NCBI GenBank assembly: GCA_038250235.1
Contig: JBBSCO010000001.1
Span: forward strand, 62,001 to 126,000
Length of the DNA stretch: 64,000 nucleotides
Direction of reading: 5' to 3'
Origin: JAAUTS01 sp038250235
GTDB taxonomy: Bacteria > Verrucomicrobiota > Verrucomicrobiia > Methylacidiphilales > JAAUTS01
Shown here: positions 33,353 to 41,725 of the stretch, piece by piece
How positions within the stretch are numbered: the first letter of the stretch is position 1
Layout of the letters: each line of letters starts with the position of its first letter
Notes under the pieces: model-generated
Seen by the model: the letters and a program-made list of their open reading frames with translations, nothing else
Told to the model about the DNA's origin: nothing
Databases searched by the model: none
Translations under genes and position numbers: made by a program

Positions 33353-34423
33353 TCAGTTTTTCTGGTAGAGGTTGGAGTAGACAAGAAGTTCGAGTAGCCT
33401 GGGCTGGTGTTGCAGGATTTTGACAGTAGCTTGTGCGGTTTTTGGGTGCAGGGCCAGCCAACGGGTCAGTTGGTTGTGAAATGCCATCTTCCGGTACAGC
33501 TCGCGGTGTTTCTCCATATAAATGGGGGCCAGCGAATAGAGGGAACGCCCTTCAAAGGCCTTGGCTGTACAGCGCCCAGCCAACTGGCCTGAGCGCATGG
33601 CCATGTAAGTGCCTTCGCCGGTGAAGGGTTCGATGATTCTGGCGGCATCACCTATCAGGAGTGTCTGTTCCCTGGCGACCTCCCCAGGCATACGGGAAAG
33701 TGGGGTTACACTTTTCCAGGCCAATGAAGTCGCGATACCGAGGTAGCGGGAGGCGATTTCCTGGGGCGTGGCTTTGCAGGGTTGGTTGAGCACGATGCAG
33801 ACATTGGCTTCCTGTTCGTTGTGGCGAACTGTTCCGAGGTAGCCTTGGTCGAAAAATTTCATATGCACTCCCTTTTCGATGGTGGCGGCGGGAGCCCGGC
33901 TTTGCCAGGCAACGCGGCGGCAGAGGGCCTTGCCCACGGGAAGGCCTGCACTGCGGGCCACCCAGGAGTTGCGGCCATCCGCACCGATTAGAACCCTGGC
34001 CTTGAATTCTCCCTGATCCGTCACGATGCAGGCAGGACCGTTTATTTCGAGAATCCGTGAGTTTTCATGGACAACAACCCCGGATTTTTCCGCCTCTCTC
34101 AGCAGCCAATCATCCATCAGCGTGCGGGACACTGCCCGGTGAGGGCGGTCGTTTCCTGAGAGAGGAACGCGAAGGGGGGGATTCGTTCCGGCCGAGATAA
34201 AAAAATCAGTGATGGCATAATGGGGAAGGGATTCAAAAGGGCGGAGAAGATCCTCCTCTTCCCAAAGATTATAGGAGCGTGGTGTCAGGCAATCCCCGCA
34301 AATTTTCGGGCGGGGAAACTGGGCCTTGTCGACAAGAAGAACTGAAAAGCCTTTCCGGGCCAGGTGGCGGGAGCAGACAGAACCTGCCGGGCCGGCCCCG
34401 ATCACGATGACATCAAAAGACAT
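33353..34423 (-). CDS. Geranylgeranyl-reductase-family FAD-dependent oxidoreductase
   Basis: The 356-residue protein has an N-terminal FAD motif G-A-G-P-A-G (9-14) and the family-specific P-K-I-C-G-D-C-L-T-P near 39-48. L-I-G-A-D-G-R-N-S-W-V-A-R and L-I-G-D-A-A-R-I-I-E-P-F-T-G-E-G-T follow. Members reduce isoprenoid double bonds or act as other flavin monooxygenase-like enzymes in quinone, lipid or polyketide pathways. The reaction is not predictable here. The chosen ATG is 14 codons inside a longer frame and gives the usual M-x-x-D-V-I-V-I-G-A-G N-terminus. No pathway partner is adjacent. Confidence 0.85.
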   Translation of the reverse strand: MSFDVIVIGAGPAGSVCSRHLARKGFSVLLVDKAQFPRPKICGDCLTPRSYNLWEEEDLLRPFESLPHYAITDFFISAGTNPPLRVPLSGNDRPHRAVSRTLMDDWLLREAEKSGVVVHENSRILEINGPACIVTDQGEFKARVLIGADGRNSWVARSAGLPVGKALCRRVAWQSRAPAATIEKGVHMKFFDQGYLGTVRHNEQEANVCIVLNQPCKATPQEIASRYLGIATSLAWKSVTPLSRMPGEVAREQTLLIGDAARIIEPFTGEGTYMAMRSGQLAGRCTAKAFEGRSLYSLAPIYMEKHRELYRKMAFHNQLTRWLALHPKTAQATVKILQHQPRLLELLVYSNLYQKN

Positions 34424-34482
34424 GTGCCCGAACGTAGCTTGAAACGTGCCGAATACCAGACTCAAGCGAAGAGGAGAGGCTT

Positions 34483-34515
34483 AACGCAAAGTCGCAACGC
34501 GGCAAAGATGCAGAG
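34483..34515. repeat. Dispersed GCAAAG/GCAACG repeat, copy 2
   Basis: This block shares the unit order GCAAAG, GCAACG, GGCAAAG, TGCAGAG with the copy at 9416-9446, differing at only a few positions. It lies in the about 240-bp gap between the flavoprotein gene and the DUF1501 gene, where I see no coding sequence. Confidence 0.7.
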
Positions 34516-34624
34516 ACGCCAGCTTTCTAAAACAGTTAAACAGACAGTTTTCTGGGTAGCCGAAAAATACAAAAAAATTAGAACGAGCAGCTGTGATGGC
34601 ATGGCTCCACGCCTTTTGCTGAGT

Positions 34625-34637
34625 GGGCTTGGAGCCC
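34625..34637. repeat. Extragenic palindrome in the flavoprotein/DUF1501 gap
   Basis: GGGCT-TGG-AGCCC forms a short hairpin, followed by a CGCCCTCCTACAA tail. The combination resembles palindromic 'GGAGGGCGGGCT' intergenic repeats. It is about 30 bp past the DUF1501 stop, so it may also influence mRNA 3' ends. Confidence 0.45.
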
Positions 34638-34666
34638 GCCCTCCTACAATTGAATTTCTACAAGAA

Positions 34667-35950
34667 CTAAGCCACGAAGCCAACGGGTTTAAAGTCGTGG
34701 GAGGGCAGGATGGTCTTGAGATTGGTATTCCCCAGGTGGGAGGAAACCACCTCGCCCAGAACATCCCGGAAATCCGTGGTGTGGAGGAGGTCTCGTTTTT
34801 CATGCAGGTTTTCCTTGGCCAGTCCCGGCCAGAGGCCCGAGATGGGGCGGGCTGCGCCTTGGCTGGCTTTCATCACCGGGCCACCGATGGCCAGCATGCA
34901 GTTGGCCCAGCCGTGGTCGGTGCCACCGGTTCCGTTTTCTGCGGCCGTGCGTCCGAAATCGCTCAGGGTCAGAACCAGCACATCGTCCATGCGGCCTTCC
35001 ATGTCCCTGGTGAAAGCGGCCAGTCCTTCGGAGAGGGTTTGCATCATGTTGCCGAAGGAGCCTTTTACACCGCCCTGGTTCTGGTGGGTGTCCCAGCCGC
35101 CGTAACCGATTTCGAGCACTTCGACACCGAGATTGGCTTTGATCAGGCGGGCGGCTTCCTTCAATTTATTGGCAAAGCCATTTTTGGGATAATCGACGGC
35201 GGGTTTGTAGGGGGTCCGGGCCAGGTCCCGCAACTGGGCGGCTCCATCCAAAGTGGTCTGGCCTGTCTGGGCTAGCATGTCCATGGCGGCATTCCGGTGT
35301 AAGGCAGGATCGGTGCTATAGGCATGTTCCAGTGCTGCGGTCAGTTGAAGTTCTTCCATGGGGGTTTTGGAGGGCAGGGTCAGGTCTTCCAGCCCCCGCA
35401 TGGCGACGGCGGGAGCCTTGCCCCGGAGAATGCGGGGAAGGCTATCACCAATGGAGACGGCCCGAACAGGGCCACGGCCTTCCGAAGTGAGGAGATGGCG
35501 GTTGAGCCAGCCGTCGGAGTTGACGGTGTTGCCGATGACGCCTGTTTCCCACACATCCTGTTCTTCAAAGTGGGAGCGGGTGTTCTGGGCATAACCTACC
35601 GCCTGTAGGGAGGTGGCCAGGCCGTTTTTCAGAAAGGGCAGCAGGGCGGCGGCCCGTGGATGCAGTCCGAATTGATCCGTCAGTTCGAGCACGCCATCAG
35701 GAGATCCGGGCTTGGCCAGAGCCAGTCCTTTGCGCAGGGAGTAGTAGGCGGGATCGCCAAAGGGAACGATGAAGTTGAGTCCATCCATGCCGCCCCGGAG
35801 AAAAATTACGACCAGTGTTTTGTTCCTGGCCACGGGATTGAGCTGGTTGGAGGAGATGCCCGCCTGGCCTAGCAGATCCAGTGGGGAAATACCGCAGTAA
35901 AGTGCAAGGGCACCGGAGGATTTCAAGAAGTAACGACGAGTGATGTTCAT
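34667..35950 (-). CDS. DUF1501 secreted protein (sulfatase-like fold)
   Basis: The 427-residue protein has a Tat-like signal (N-I-T-R-R-Y-F-L-K-S-S-G-A-L-A-L). DUF1501 landmarks are L-V-V-I-F-L-R-G-G-M-D-G-L-N, R-S-H-F-E-E-Q-D, Y-G-G-W-D-T-H-Q-N-Q-G-G and L-S-D-F-G-R-T-A-A-E-N-G-T-G-G-T-D-H-G-W, whose Asp and His residues match the metal-site arrangement of alkaline-phosphatase-superfamily enzymes. DUF1501 genes are typically paired with a DUF1800 gene, as here (12-bp gap), and are thought to act together outside the cytoplasm. The biochemical function is not known. Confidence 0.93.
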   Translation of the reverse strand: MNITRRYFLKSSGALALYCGISPLDLLGQAGISSNQLNPVARNKTLVVIFLRGGMDGLNFIVPFGDPAYYSLRKGLALAKPGSPDGVLELTDQFGLHPRAAALLPFLKNGLATSLQAVGYAQNTRSHFEEQDVWETGVIGNTVNSDGWLNRHLLTSEGRGPVRAVSIGDSLPRILRGKAPAVAMRGLEDLTLPSKTPMEELQLTAALEHAYSTDPALHRNAAMDMLAQTGQTTLDGAAQLRDLARTPYKPAVDYPKNGFANKLKEAARLIKANLGVEVLEIGYGGWDTHQNQGGVKGSFGNMMQTLSEGLAAFTRDMEGRMDDVLVLTLSDFGRTAAENGTGGTDHGWANCMLAIGGPVMKASQGAARPISGLWPGLAKENLHEKRDLLHTTDFRDVLGEVVSSHLGNTNLKTILPSHDFKPVGFVA

Positions 35951-35962
35951 AGTTTTTTTTTG

Positions 35963-38900
35963 TTATCGCAAATTGGATTCGGGTACACGTGCCACCATCA
36001 TACCCAATTGTGTGCTCATGTCATCTCGCGCATCGTTTTTTGATTCAAGCCAGGTCAGCAGGGCCTGGTTCGATTGTGAGCCCAAAAGGAGCCCGTTCAG
36101 GCGCAGCGACATCCAATCAATGGCCCATTGGCGTTGATCCGGACTCCAGGTTGCCGGAGCTTGGCGTTCCCAAGGTTGGCGCAGTGGAGCAAAACGGAAT
36201 TCGGAAGTCCAACGCCAGCGTTGGAGCAGGGCATTGGAATCAGCATAGGAAGCGTCAGACTGGGGATAACCATCGGGTGTGGCGCGGTCAAAGAGGCCCA
36301 TGCCACTGAGTTTGAGAAAAGCACCTGTTTCCCGGATTCCCCCCCGGTCAATCATACGGCTCATGCGCACGGCATAGTCCAAAGGCGTGGTCATTCGGGG
36401 TGTTTTTATGCTTTCCCAAAACTCAGGACGCCGTGTCATTGCTACCAGCACTGCGGTTAGATCCCCGCCGCTGGAAAGGTACACCTCGGAAAGTGAGGCG
36501 ACCAGTTCTTCCGGTGCCGGCAGTACAACGTAATGCTCAATCAGTTTGCGGCAGATAAAGCGGGAGGTGGAGGGGTGCATGGACAACATTTCCAGAGCCA
36601 TGCATGCGCGGTCGTAACGTTCCTCGGGAGGCACCTCCGGGAAAAGCATTCCCATCACCCGGTGCGGGCCTTTGGCGTTCAAGCCCGGTTCATAGCGGAA
36701 GGTGGAGACCAGGTCATGGCTGCGTCCCCCAGTTGAAACTTCCTCACTTAGCGTCCAGCCGGTGAGAAGTCTGGCCAGCGAGGTCACGTCTTCCTGGTTG
36801 TAGCCGCCTTTCACTCCGACAGTGTGCAACTCCAGAATTTCACGGGCATAGTTTTCATTCAACTTTTTGGCGAAGCTGCGATGCTGGTCGAGGTAGACCA
36901 GCATGGCGGGGCTGCTGGCCGAGGTGGCGAGAAGATCCTTGAAACGTCCGATGCCCTGGCGGTTGAACGATTCGTGTTCTTCCCACTTGTTAAGAGCGCC
37001 GACTTTTTGCTGCCAGGTGGAAAAATGGTTTTCGGCCCACATGACGAAACGTGCGCGAACCGGGTTGGAAGTTTGTTGGAGTTCCGCCAGCACTCTGGCA
37101 GAAATGTCATTGGGCCTTTCCTCCCCTGGGAAACGTATGGCCAGGGCATCCTGCATGGCAGACTGGGAGGGTTGGTCGATATCCTCACGAAGGCGGGCTT
37201 CCAGCCAGGTCTCGGCACCTTTCACCAGGATCTCGGCCATCAATTCGGGCTCGGGACCGTAGCCAAAGCGGTTCAGGAGGTGAAGGGCTTTGTCATATTC
37301 CGTCAGCACATCCTGCCCGACAAAGCGGACAGGAATGGAAACTTCCATGACCGGGGGGGTATCTTTCCCATTCAACACACGCACCCACAGGCGTTCCGGT
37401 CCGACTGGTGGGGTTCTCAACAGCCAGGGCACGAGCCAGGAGCCCAACCCGTCCTGCGGAGCTTCGGCCGAACCCAGAACCTGGTCTCCGAGGAGAACCT
37501 CGGCGCGGTCTCCTTTGCGGATACCCAGGCCATCCAATACAACCAGGCCGCAGGAGCCGACTTCTGTGTTAAGGCCGGGGTAGGAGACCAGGAGGTTGGG
37601 GGAAACGTCCTCGTTGGAGCGTGGAACCACCTCGGTTAAAAGCAGGCGTCGAAGCCAGGCATTCCTGTCGCCTTTGTCTTTCGCATAATCGTTGACAAAG
37701 CGAACCACAAGCTGCTTTTCACCCCCGGCAAACTCAACGTTGCCGGCTGATTTTTTGACGCGGCCTCCGTCCATCTGTACCGATCCGACCTTTGTTTCAA
37801 TCCCCTCCGCACGCAGAACAACCTCTAGCACAGGGGGGCCTTCAAACGACTGTCCCCGCCCTTCCAATTCCACTTTGAAACGCCCTTTCAGATCGTTAGG
37901 TAAGCGTAGATAGGATTCGCCGTTGGAGTAAAACCCCGCATCGCGCCTCGCCTCGCCGTTTTTCCCTTCCCAGCGTTGATGCATTCCGAGATCCCAGGAA
38001 GGATCCAGAATACCATAAGTCAGGGACCTGCCGCTGCTTGCCGGTTTCCAATGAGCTGGAGCATTAAGGAAAAGGTGCTGAACGGAGCTGTTGAAAGTGG
38101 CCGGGCCGTTTTTTGTAACCAATTGGATGTGGTTCTTGCCTGGACGGAAACTTTCCAGTCCCACTTCAAAGCGGAGATCCGTCCCATACTGGGTGCCGGC
38201 ATTACGTCCGTTCACCAGAAGATCGACAGCGGGTGCGTTGGCTGGATTATACTGGGCCCAGCGGCAGAGGGCCTCAATGGTCACTGGGCCGTTGATTTGT
38301 CTTCCGTCTAAGGGCTCTTTGAAAGCGAGACGCACCGGCTCGGATTGTGTGGGTGCCTCGGAAGAGTCCATAGCGGCCATCATCATGGGTTTGGGTTCAG
38401 TCGCCCCCATGCCCATCATCATGCTGTCCTGGCCTGAGGCACTGTTTCGGGCGGAGGTTCGGACTTTGGCTAGTTCAAAACGATCCAGCCACATGTTGCG
38501 GTCACCTGTTTTTTCCACATAGAAATCGTTGCGAAATTGGACTGTTAGAACATGGGGGCCTTGTTCGAGACGGACAGGTACACCCACGGGCAAACGGTGT
38601 CTTTCCCGCATGGCCAGACGGGCATTGCCGGAAGTTTTTTCTTGTTCGCCCACATAAAAACCGACAGACGGAAAAGCACCGCCGGCCGGATCACCGCGAA
38701 CCGTCATGAACAGTTGGTAATCACCGCCTTCACGAATTTCCGTTTTCAGCGTCCAAGGTTGGTTTCCTGCCAGGGCCTGTACGCTTTTTCCTCCGGAGGC
38801 TCCCGGCTCATCAACGGCCTTGGGCAGGTAGTTCTTGAATCGTTCCTGTTCGGAAACCTCCAGATGATTTTCACACTCCCCGGCAATCTGGTGATCGGGA

Positions 38901-39604
38901 TCAGGGTCGGCACGCATTAGGATGAGGGAAGGCCCTGCGACGGCGTTGCCCGTATCCCCCGTCAGAAGCGGGCTTAGCATATAGACTCCCTTGGGCCACG
39001 AATCGGTTTCGAGGGCAAACACCTCCCGCCTCCAGGGTCCGGATTGCGAGCTTTGGGTTGGATCGGGTTGATAGGTTTTCCCGTCGGATCCCTTCAACTC
39101 TAGCCGGGCTTCCTTCGTTTGTTTATCCGTGGCAAAAACTTCCACAGCGGCGTGAATTTTTCCCCAGACGGCCGCACCACCAGATGGAGTGATGATTTCA
39201 GGGAGGCGGGATTGACCTGCTTTTTTTGGGCTCGGGCGGCCCAGTATGTCGAGTCGGGCACTTTGAATTTGCACGGTAGCAAGGCCGTCTAGTGTGGGTC
39301 GGATGCGAAAAAAACCAATTTTTTCACCAGCTAAAACTTTGGGAGGAACCAACATTTCAATACTGCCCGGCGGTTCAATTTTCCATTCCGGGCTTGTTTC
39401 AGTGTTGTAAGGCTCGGAAATCAGGAAGGTCAGAACTTGGCTTTCGCCAGTGGGCAAGGTGACGGAACTGACCGGAAAATTCAGAGCGGGCTCGGCACTG
39501 GAGATGGGGGCTGAGATGAAAAGGCCTAACGCAAGAAGTCGGCCGGAGTGAAAAAGTGGATTCGGGCTTTTTCTTCTGCCCGGCCATGGTGGAATCTTTT
39601 TCAT
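35963..39604 (-). CDS. DUF1800 secreted protein with two CBM60-like modules
   Basis: The protein is about 1,213 residues long. A signal peptide ends near A-P-I-S-S-A. Beta-rich N-terminal regions follow, with two copies of a pattern like F-R-N-D-F-Y-V...D-R-N-M-W-L-D and F-V-N-D-Y-A...D-R-N-A-W-L, resembling calcium-dependent CBM60 xylan-binding modules. A Met-rich linker (near 400-420) separates them. The C-terminal half (about 750-1,210) is DUF1800: L-L-N-R-F-G-Y-G-P, N-H-F-S-T-W, R-E-I-L-E-L-H-T-V-G-V-K-G-G-Y and L-L-T-G-W-T-L. Most DUF1800 proteins are 450-650 residues, so this one is enlarged by carbohydrate-binding-like parts. It is co-transcribed with the DUF1501 gene. Confidence 0.88.
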   Translation of the reverse strand: MKKIPPWPGRRKSPNPLFHSGRLLALGLFISAPISSAEPALNFPVSSVTLPTGESQVLTFLISEPYNTETSPEWKIEPPGSIEMLVPPKVLAGEKIGFFRIRPTLDGLATVQIQSARLDILGRPSPKKAGQSRLPEIITPSGGAAVWGKIHAAVEVFATDKQTKEARLELKGSDGKTYQPDPTQSSQSGPWRREVFALETDSWPKGVYMLSPLLTGDTGNAVAGPSLILMRADPDPDHQIAGECENHLEVSEQERFKNYLPKAVDEPGASGGKSVQALAGNQPWTLKTEIREGGDYQLFMTVRGDPAGGAFPSVGFYVGEQEKTSGNARLAMRERHRLPVGVPVRLEQGPHVLTVQFRNDFYVEKTGDRNMWLDRFELAKVRTSARNSASGQDSMMMGMGATEPKPMMMAAMDSSEAPTQSEPVRLAFKEPLDGRQINGPVTIEALCRWAQYNPANAPAVDLLVNGRNAGTQYGTDLRFEVGLESFRPGKNHIQLVTKNGPATFNSSVQHLFLNAPAHWKPASSGRSLTYGILDPSWDLGMHQRWEGKNGEARRDAGFYSNGESYLRLPNDLKGRFKVELEGRGQSFEGPPVLEVVLRAEGIETKVGSVQMDGGRVKKSAGNVEFAGGEKQLVVRFVNDYAKDKGDRNAWLRRLLLTEVVPRSNEDVSPNLLVSYPGLNTEVGSCGLVVLDGLGIRKGDRAEVLLGDQVLGSAEAPQDGLGSWLVPWLLRTPPVGPERLWVRVLNGKDTPPVMEVSIPVRFVGQDVLTEYDKALHLLNRFGYGPEPELMAEILVKGAETWLEARLREDIDQPSQSAMQDALAIRFPGEERPNDISARVLAELQQTSNPVRARFVMWAENHFSTWQQKVGALNKWEEHESFNRQGIGRFKDLLATSASSPAMLVYLDQHRSFAKKLNENYAREILELHTVGVKGGYNQEDVTSLARLLTGWTLSEEVSTGGRSHDLVSTFRYEPGLNAKGPHRVMGMLFPEVPPEERYDRACMALEMLSMHPSTSRFICRKLIEHYVVLPAPEELVASLSEVYLSSGGDLTAVLVAMTRRPEFWESIKTPRMTTPLDYAVRMSRMIDRGGIRETGAFLKLSGMGLFDRATPDGYPQSDASYADSNALLQRWRWTSEFRFAPLRQPWERQAPATWSPDQRQWAIDWMSLRLNGLLLGSQSNQALLTWLESKNDARDDMSTQLGMMVARVPESNLR

Positions 39605-39852
39605 AGGCACTCTAATAAGTTTCGCTCAAAATTATTGATTGGCAAGCGGACAAGTGAGGGAGATCGTTTTCGCCAAAGCGGAAGAATCGGGAGACTTGAA
39701 TCGGAAGGGAGTAAGAGAATAGGGTGATTTTTTTCCCTTACGGTTCCTCATCCCTACGAGTTTGATCCGGGTTAGGGCGACGTTCACGAAGATCTTTTAG
39801 AGGTGTCGGCTCCGGCAGGCCCCTCTGATATTGAGGAATTCTGGCTCAGAAC

Positions 39853-40596
39853 CTATGAGGAGGCCCTGTCTTTGCATTTTGTTAGAAAAGTTTTAATGGA
39901 AACCCGGTGATCCCGTATCCACCAAGGGGCGTAGTAGAGTAGGAAAAAAAGTAATGCCAGCACCTCAAGGCTGATCAGATACCAGGGCCAGGGACCCAGA
40001 TGATCGATCAGGCTGGGGTTTGTCGGTTTGGCCCGCAAATAGCCGAAATTACTATCCAGCAACAGATTTACCACGGCGGCGCAAATCATATAAAACTGGA
40101 TGAAGAGAAAGGCGCGGAGGATGGAAACAGGATAAGGGCGCATCTTCAGTCCAAAGGTCAGGTAAGCGATGGCAACAAGGATGCCGCAATGGCCGATGAA
40201 AAAAGTGAAGAAGTAAAAGTGTGGGAATCCGTAGGCCAGATCTGGCGTGAGCACGCCGTGCAGGGTGCCGGCAAGGCCAAGGAAATAGGTTATTTCAAAG
40301 AGAAACTGTTTCCGGAAAATTAGGGCGGCCGGGGCAATCAGACATAACCAATCGCAAAGATGCATAGGCAAAAGATCCACCCATTCCTGGGGTTCCCGAA
40401 TGATACCGTAAAGCAGCATGGCCAGCATATTTACGATGAGCAGAGCGGCCAACAGCCAGGCCATGTTCCTGATCCTTGTTCCTTCCGGCTTCCGCCGGGC
40501 AATGACAATCATGACGACTGCCGACAGGAACATGGTCAGCAAGACCGCCCAGTGGCTGTGACCGTGGGCGATAAAAATCGGGTCCGGTGTGGTCAT
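39853..40596 (-). CDS. TIGR02206/YwaF-type integral membrane protein
   Basis: The 247-residue protein has about seven hydrophobic helices. The motif L-P-M-H-L-C-D-W in the third helix region and Y-F-L-G-L-A-G-T-L-H-G-V-L-T-P-D are characteristic of the TIGR02206 membrane family. The function is unknown. It follows the AlkC-like gene by 12 bp and closes the HerA-AlkC operon. The roughly 250 bp downstream, before the DUF1800 gene, hold no credible gene. Confidence 0.82.
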   Translation of the reverse strand: MTTPDPIFIAHGHSHWAVLLTMFLSAVVMIVIARRKPEGTRIRNMAWLLAALLIVNMLAMLLYGIIREPQEWVDLLPMHLCDWLCLIAPAALIFRKQFLFEITYFLGLAGTLHGVLTPDLAYGFPHFYFFTFFIGHCGILVAIAYLTFGLKMRPYPVSILRAFLFIQFYMICAAVVNLLLDSNFGYLRAKPTNPSLIDHLGPWPWYLISLEVLALLFFLLYYAPWWIRDHRVSIKTFLTKCKDRASS

Positions 40597-40608
40597 GATG
40601 CCTTAGAG

Positions 40609-41718
40609 TCAGGTAAGGACAAAAGTCCCCAAAGGCCTGGCTTTGCCATTAAGCAGGATCTCGACCTGGTGTTTGCCCGGATAGTGTTTGCGGGTGGTCA
40701 GGTCGGCCAGTGAAATCTTTTTCCCACAAGCCACAGACTGACCTGGCAGCAGGGTATAGGTGTTTAGCTTAAAAACTTTTTTGGAGCTTTTTCCGTTGGC
40801 TTTGACGAAGTGGATGCAGAGATCTGCCAGAACGTTCTGCCTGTTTTTTCCCGGGTTGACGATTTCCACCCCGATCCGCACGGAAGCTCCCCGGACGGCA
40901 TTTTTTGGGCTGATACGGATACTTTGAAGCACGACCCTGGCCGCCTTGCCATAGCCCAGAACATCCAGTGCGCCGGATTCCCCCCGTTTGACGGCGGAAC
41001 GCAGGCCGTGGCGGATCAGCCATTGACGTTCTTGCGGGGCGTTTTTTAGCCAGTAACGGCAGGTTTCTGCGAGGATGTCAGGATGATCCTTGCCGATATC
41101 GTTAAGATTATTAGCAACAGAGCGGCGAACATAAAGGGCGGGATCGTCTTTTAGCATTTCCAGCAGTTCCAGGACGGGTCCGGGATTTTTTTGGAAAGCT
41201 GGAAGGCGCGGTGCCCAGGGCAATCGAGGCCGTGTTCCTTCGGACACCAGACGGCGAACATGTTCGTCACGGTCGCGGGCCCAGATTTTCAAACGTGCCA
41301 GCGTTTGTTTTTCATGATGGGTGAGAAAAGCGCGGATGCTGAATTCCGCCGTGAAACGTTTGGTCAGTTCGTATTGGGCCTCCATGGAGGCTTCAAAAGA
41401 AGTCAGCCCATAATCAGCCACGAAAAACGTGTGGGGCATGTAGATGAAGGAGGATAGGGGGTTGTCGCCAGTTCTGAGAGGACGTTCTCCTAGTGAGCGG
41501 AGGAGTATGCCCACCGCTTTTTCATAGTTCTGCGGCAGATGTGTTTTGAGGGTGTGGGCGATTTTTCTTCCCCGCTGCATCAGGTTCAGGGTTTCGTATC
41601 TCTGAAGGGCATCCTTGATAAAACCACCAGAGTCAAAGGCTGGATAGACTTTGAGAACCATGGCTGAGATCTTCCGGGGAATCTCCGGCCCGTAACGGTT
41701 CTTGAGCGACTCGGCCAT
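40609..41718 (-). CDS. AlkC/AlkD-superfamily DNA glycosylase with C-terminal Ig-like domain
   Basis: The protein is about 369 residues. Residues 1-240 are helical HEAT-like repeats, with the superfamily motif W-A-R-D-R-D-E-H-V-R-R-L-V-S-E-G-T-R-P-R-L-P-W and Y-V-R-R-S-V-A-N-N-L-N-D. Residues 265-369 form a beta-rich domain (V-R-I-G-V-E-I-V-N-P-G-K-N...V-E-I-L-L-N-G) like the Ig-like domain of AlkC. These enzymes excise alkylated bases such as 3-methyladenine or 3-methylcytosine without base flipping. The internal ATG 8 bp after the HerA gene stop was chosen; a longer frame would overlap that gene. Genome repair beside a HerA-like ATPase is suggestive. Confidence 0.85.
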   Translation of the reverse strand: MAESLKNRYGPEIPRKISAMVLKVYPAFDSGGFIKDALQRYETLNLMQRGRKIAHTLKTHLPQNYEKAVGILLRSLGERPLRTGDNPLSSFIYMPHTFFVADYGLTSFEASMEAQYELTKRFTAEFSIRAFLTHHEKQTLARLKIWARDRDEHVRRLVSEGTRPRLPWAPRLPAFQKNPGPVLELLEMLKDDPALYVRRSVANNLNDIGKDHPDILAETCRYWLKNAPQERQWLIRHGLRSAVKRGESGALDVLGYGKAARVVLQSIRISPKNAVRGASVRIGVEIVNPGKNRQNVLADLCIHFVKANGKSSKKVFKLNTYTLLPGQSVACGKKISLADLTTRKHYPGKHQVEILLNGKARPLGTFVLT

Positions 41719-41725
41719 GGATGGA

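Noticed and set aside
39720..39840. Possible TPP riboswitch on the minus strand upstream of the DUF1800 gene
   Set aside because: CCTAACCCGGATCAAACTCGTAGGGA resembles only the 3' box (CGTAGGGA). The CTGAGA box, the ACCC pairing and a thiamine-related gene are all missing.
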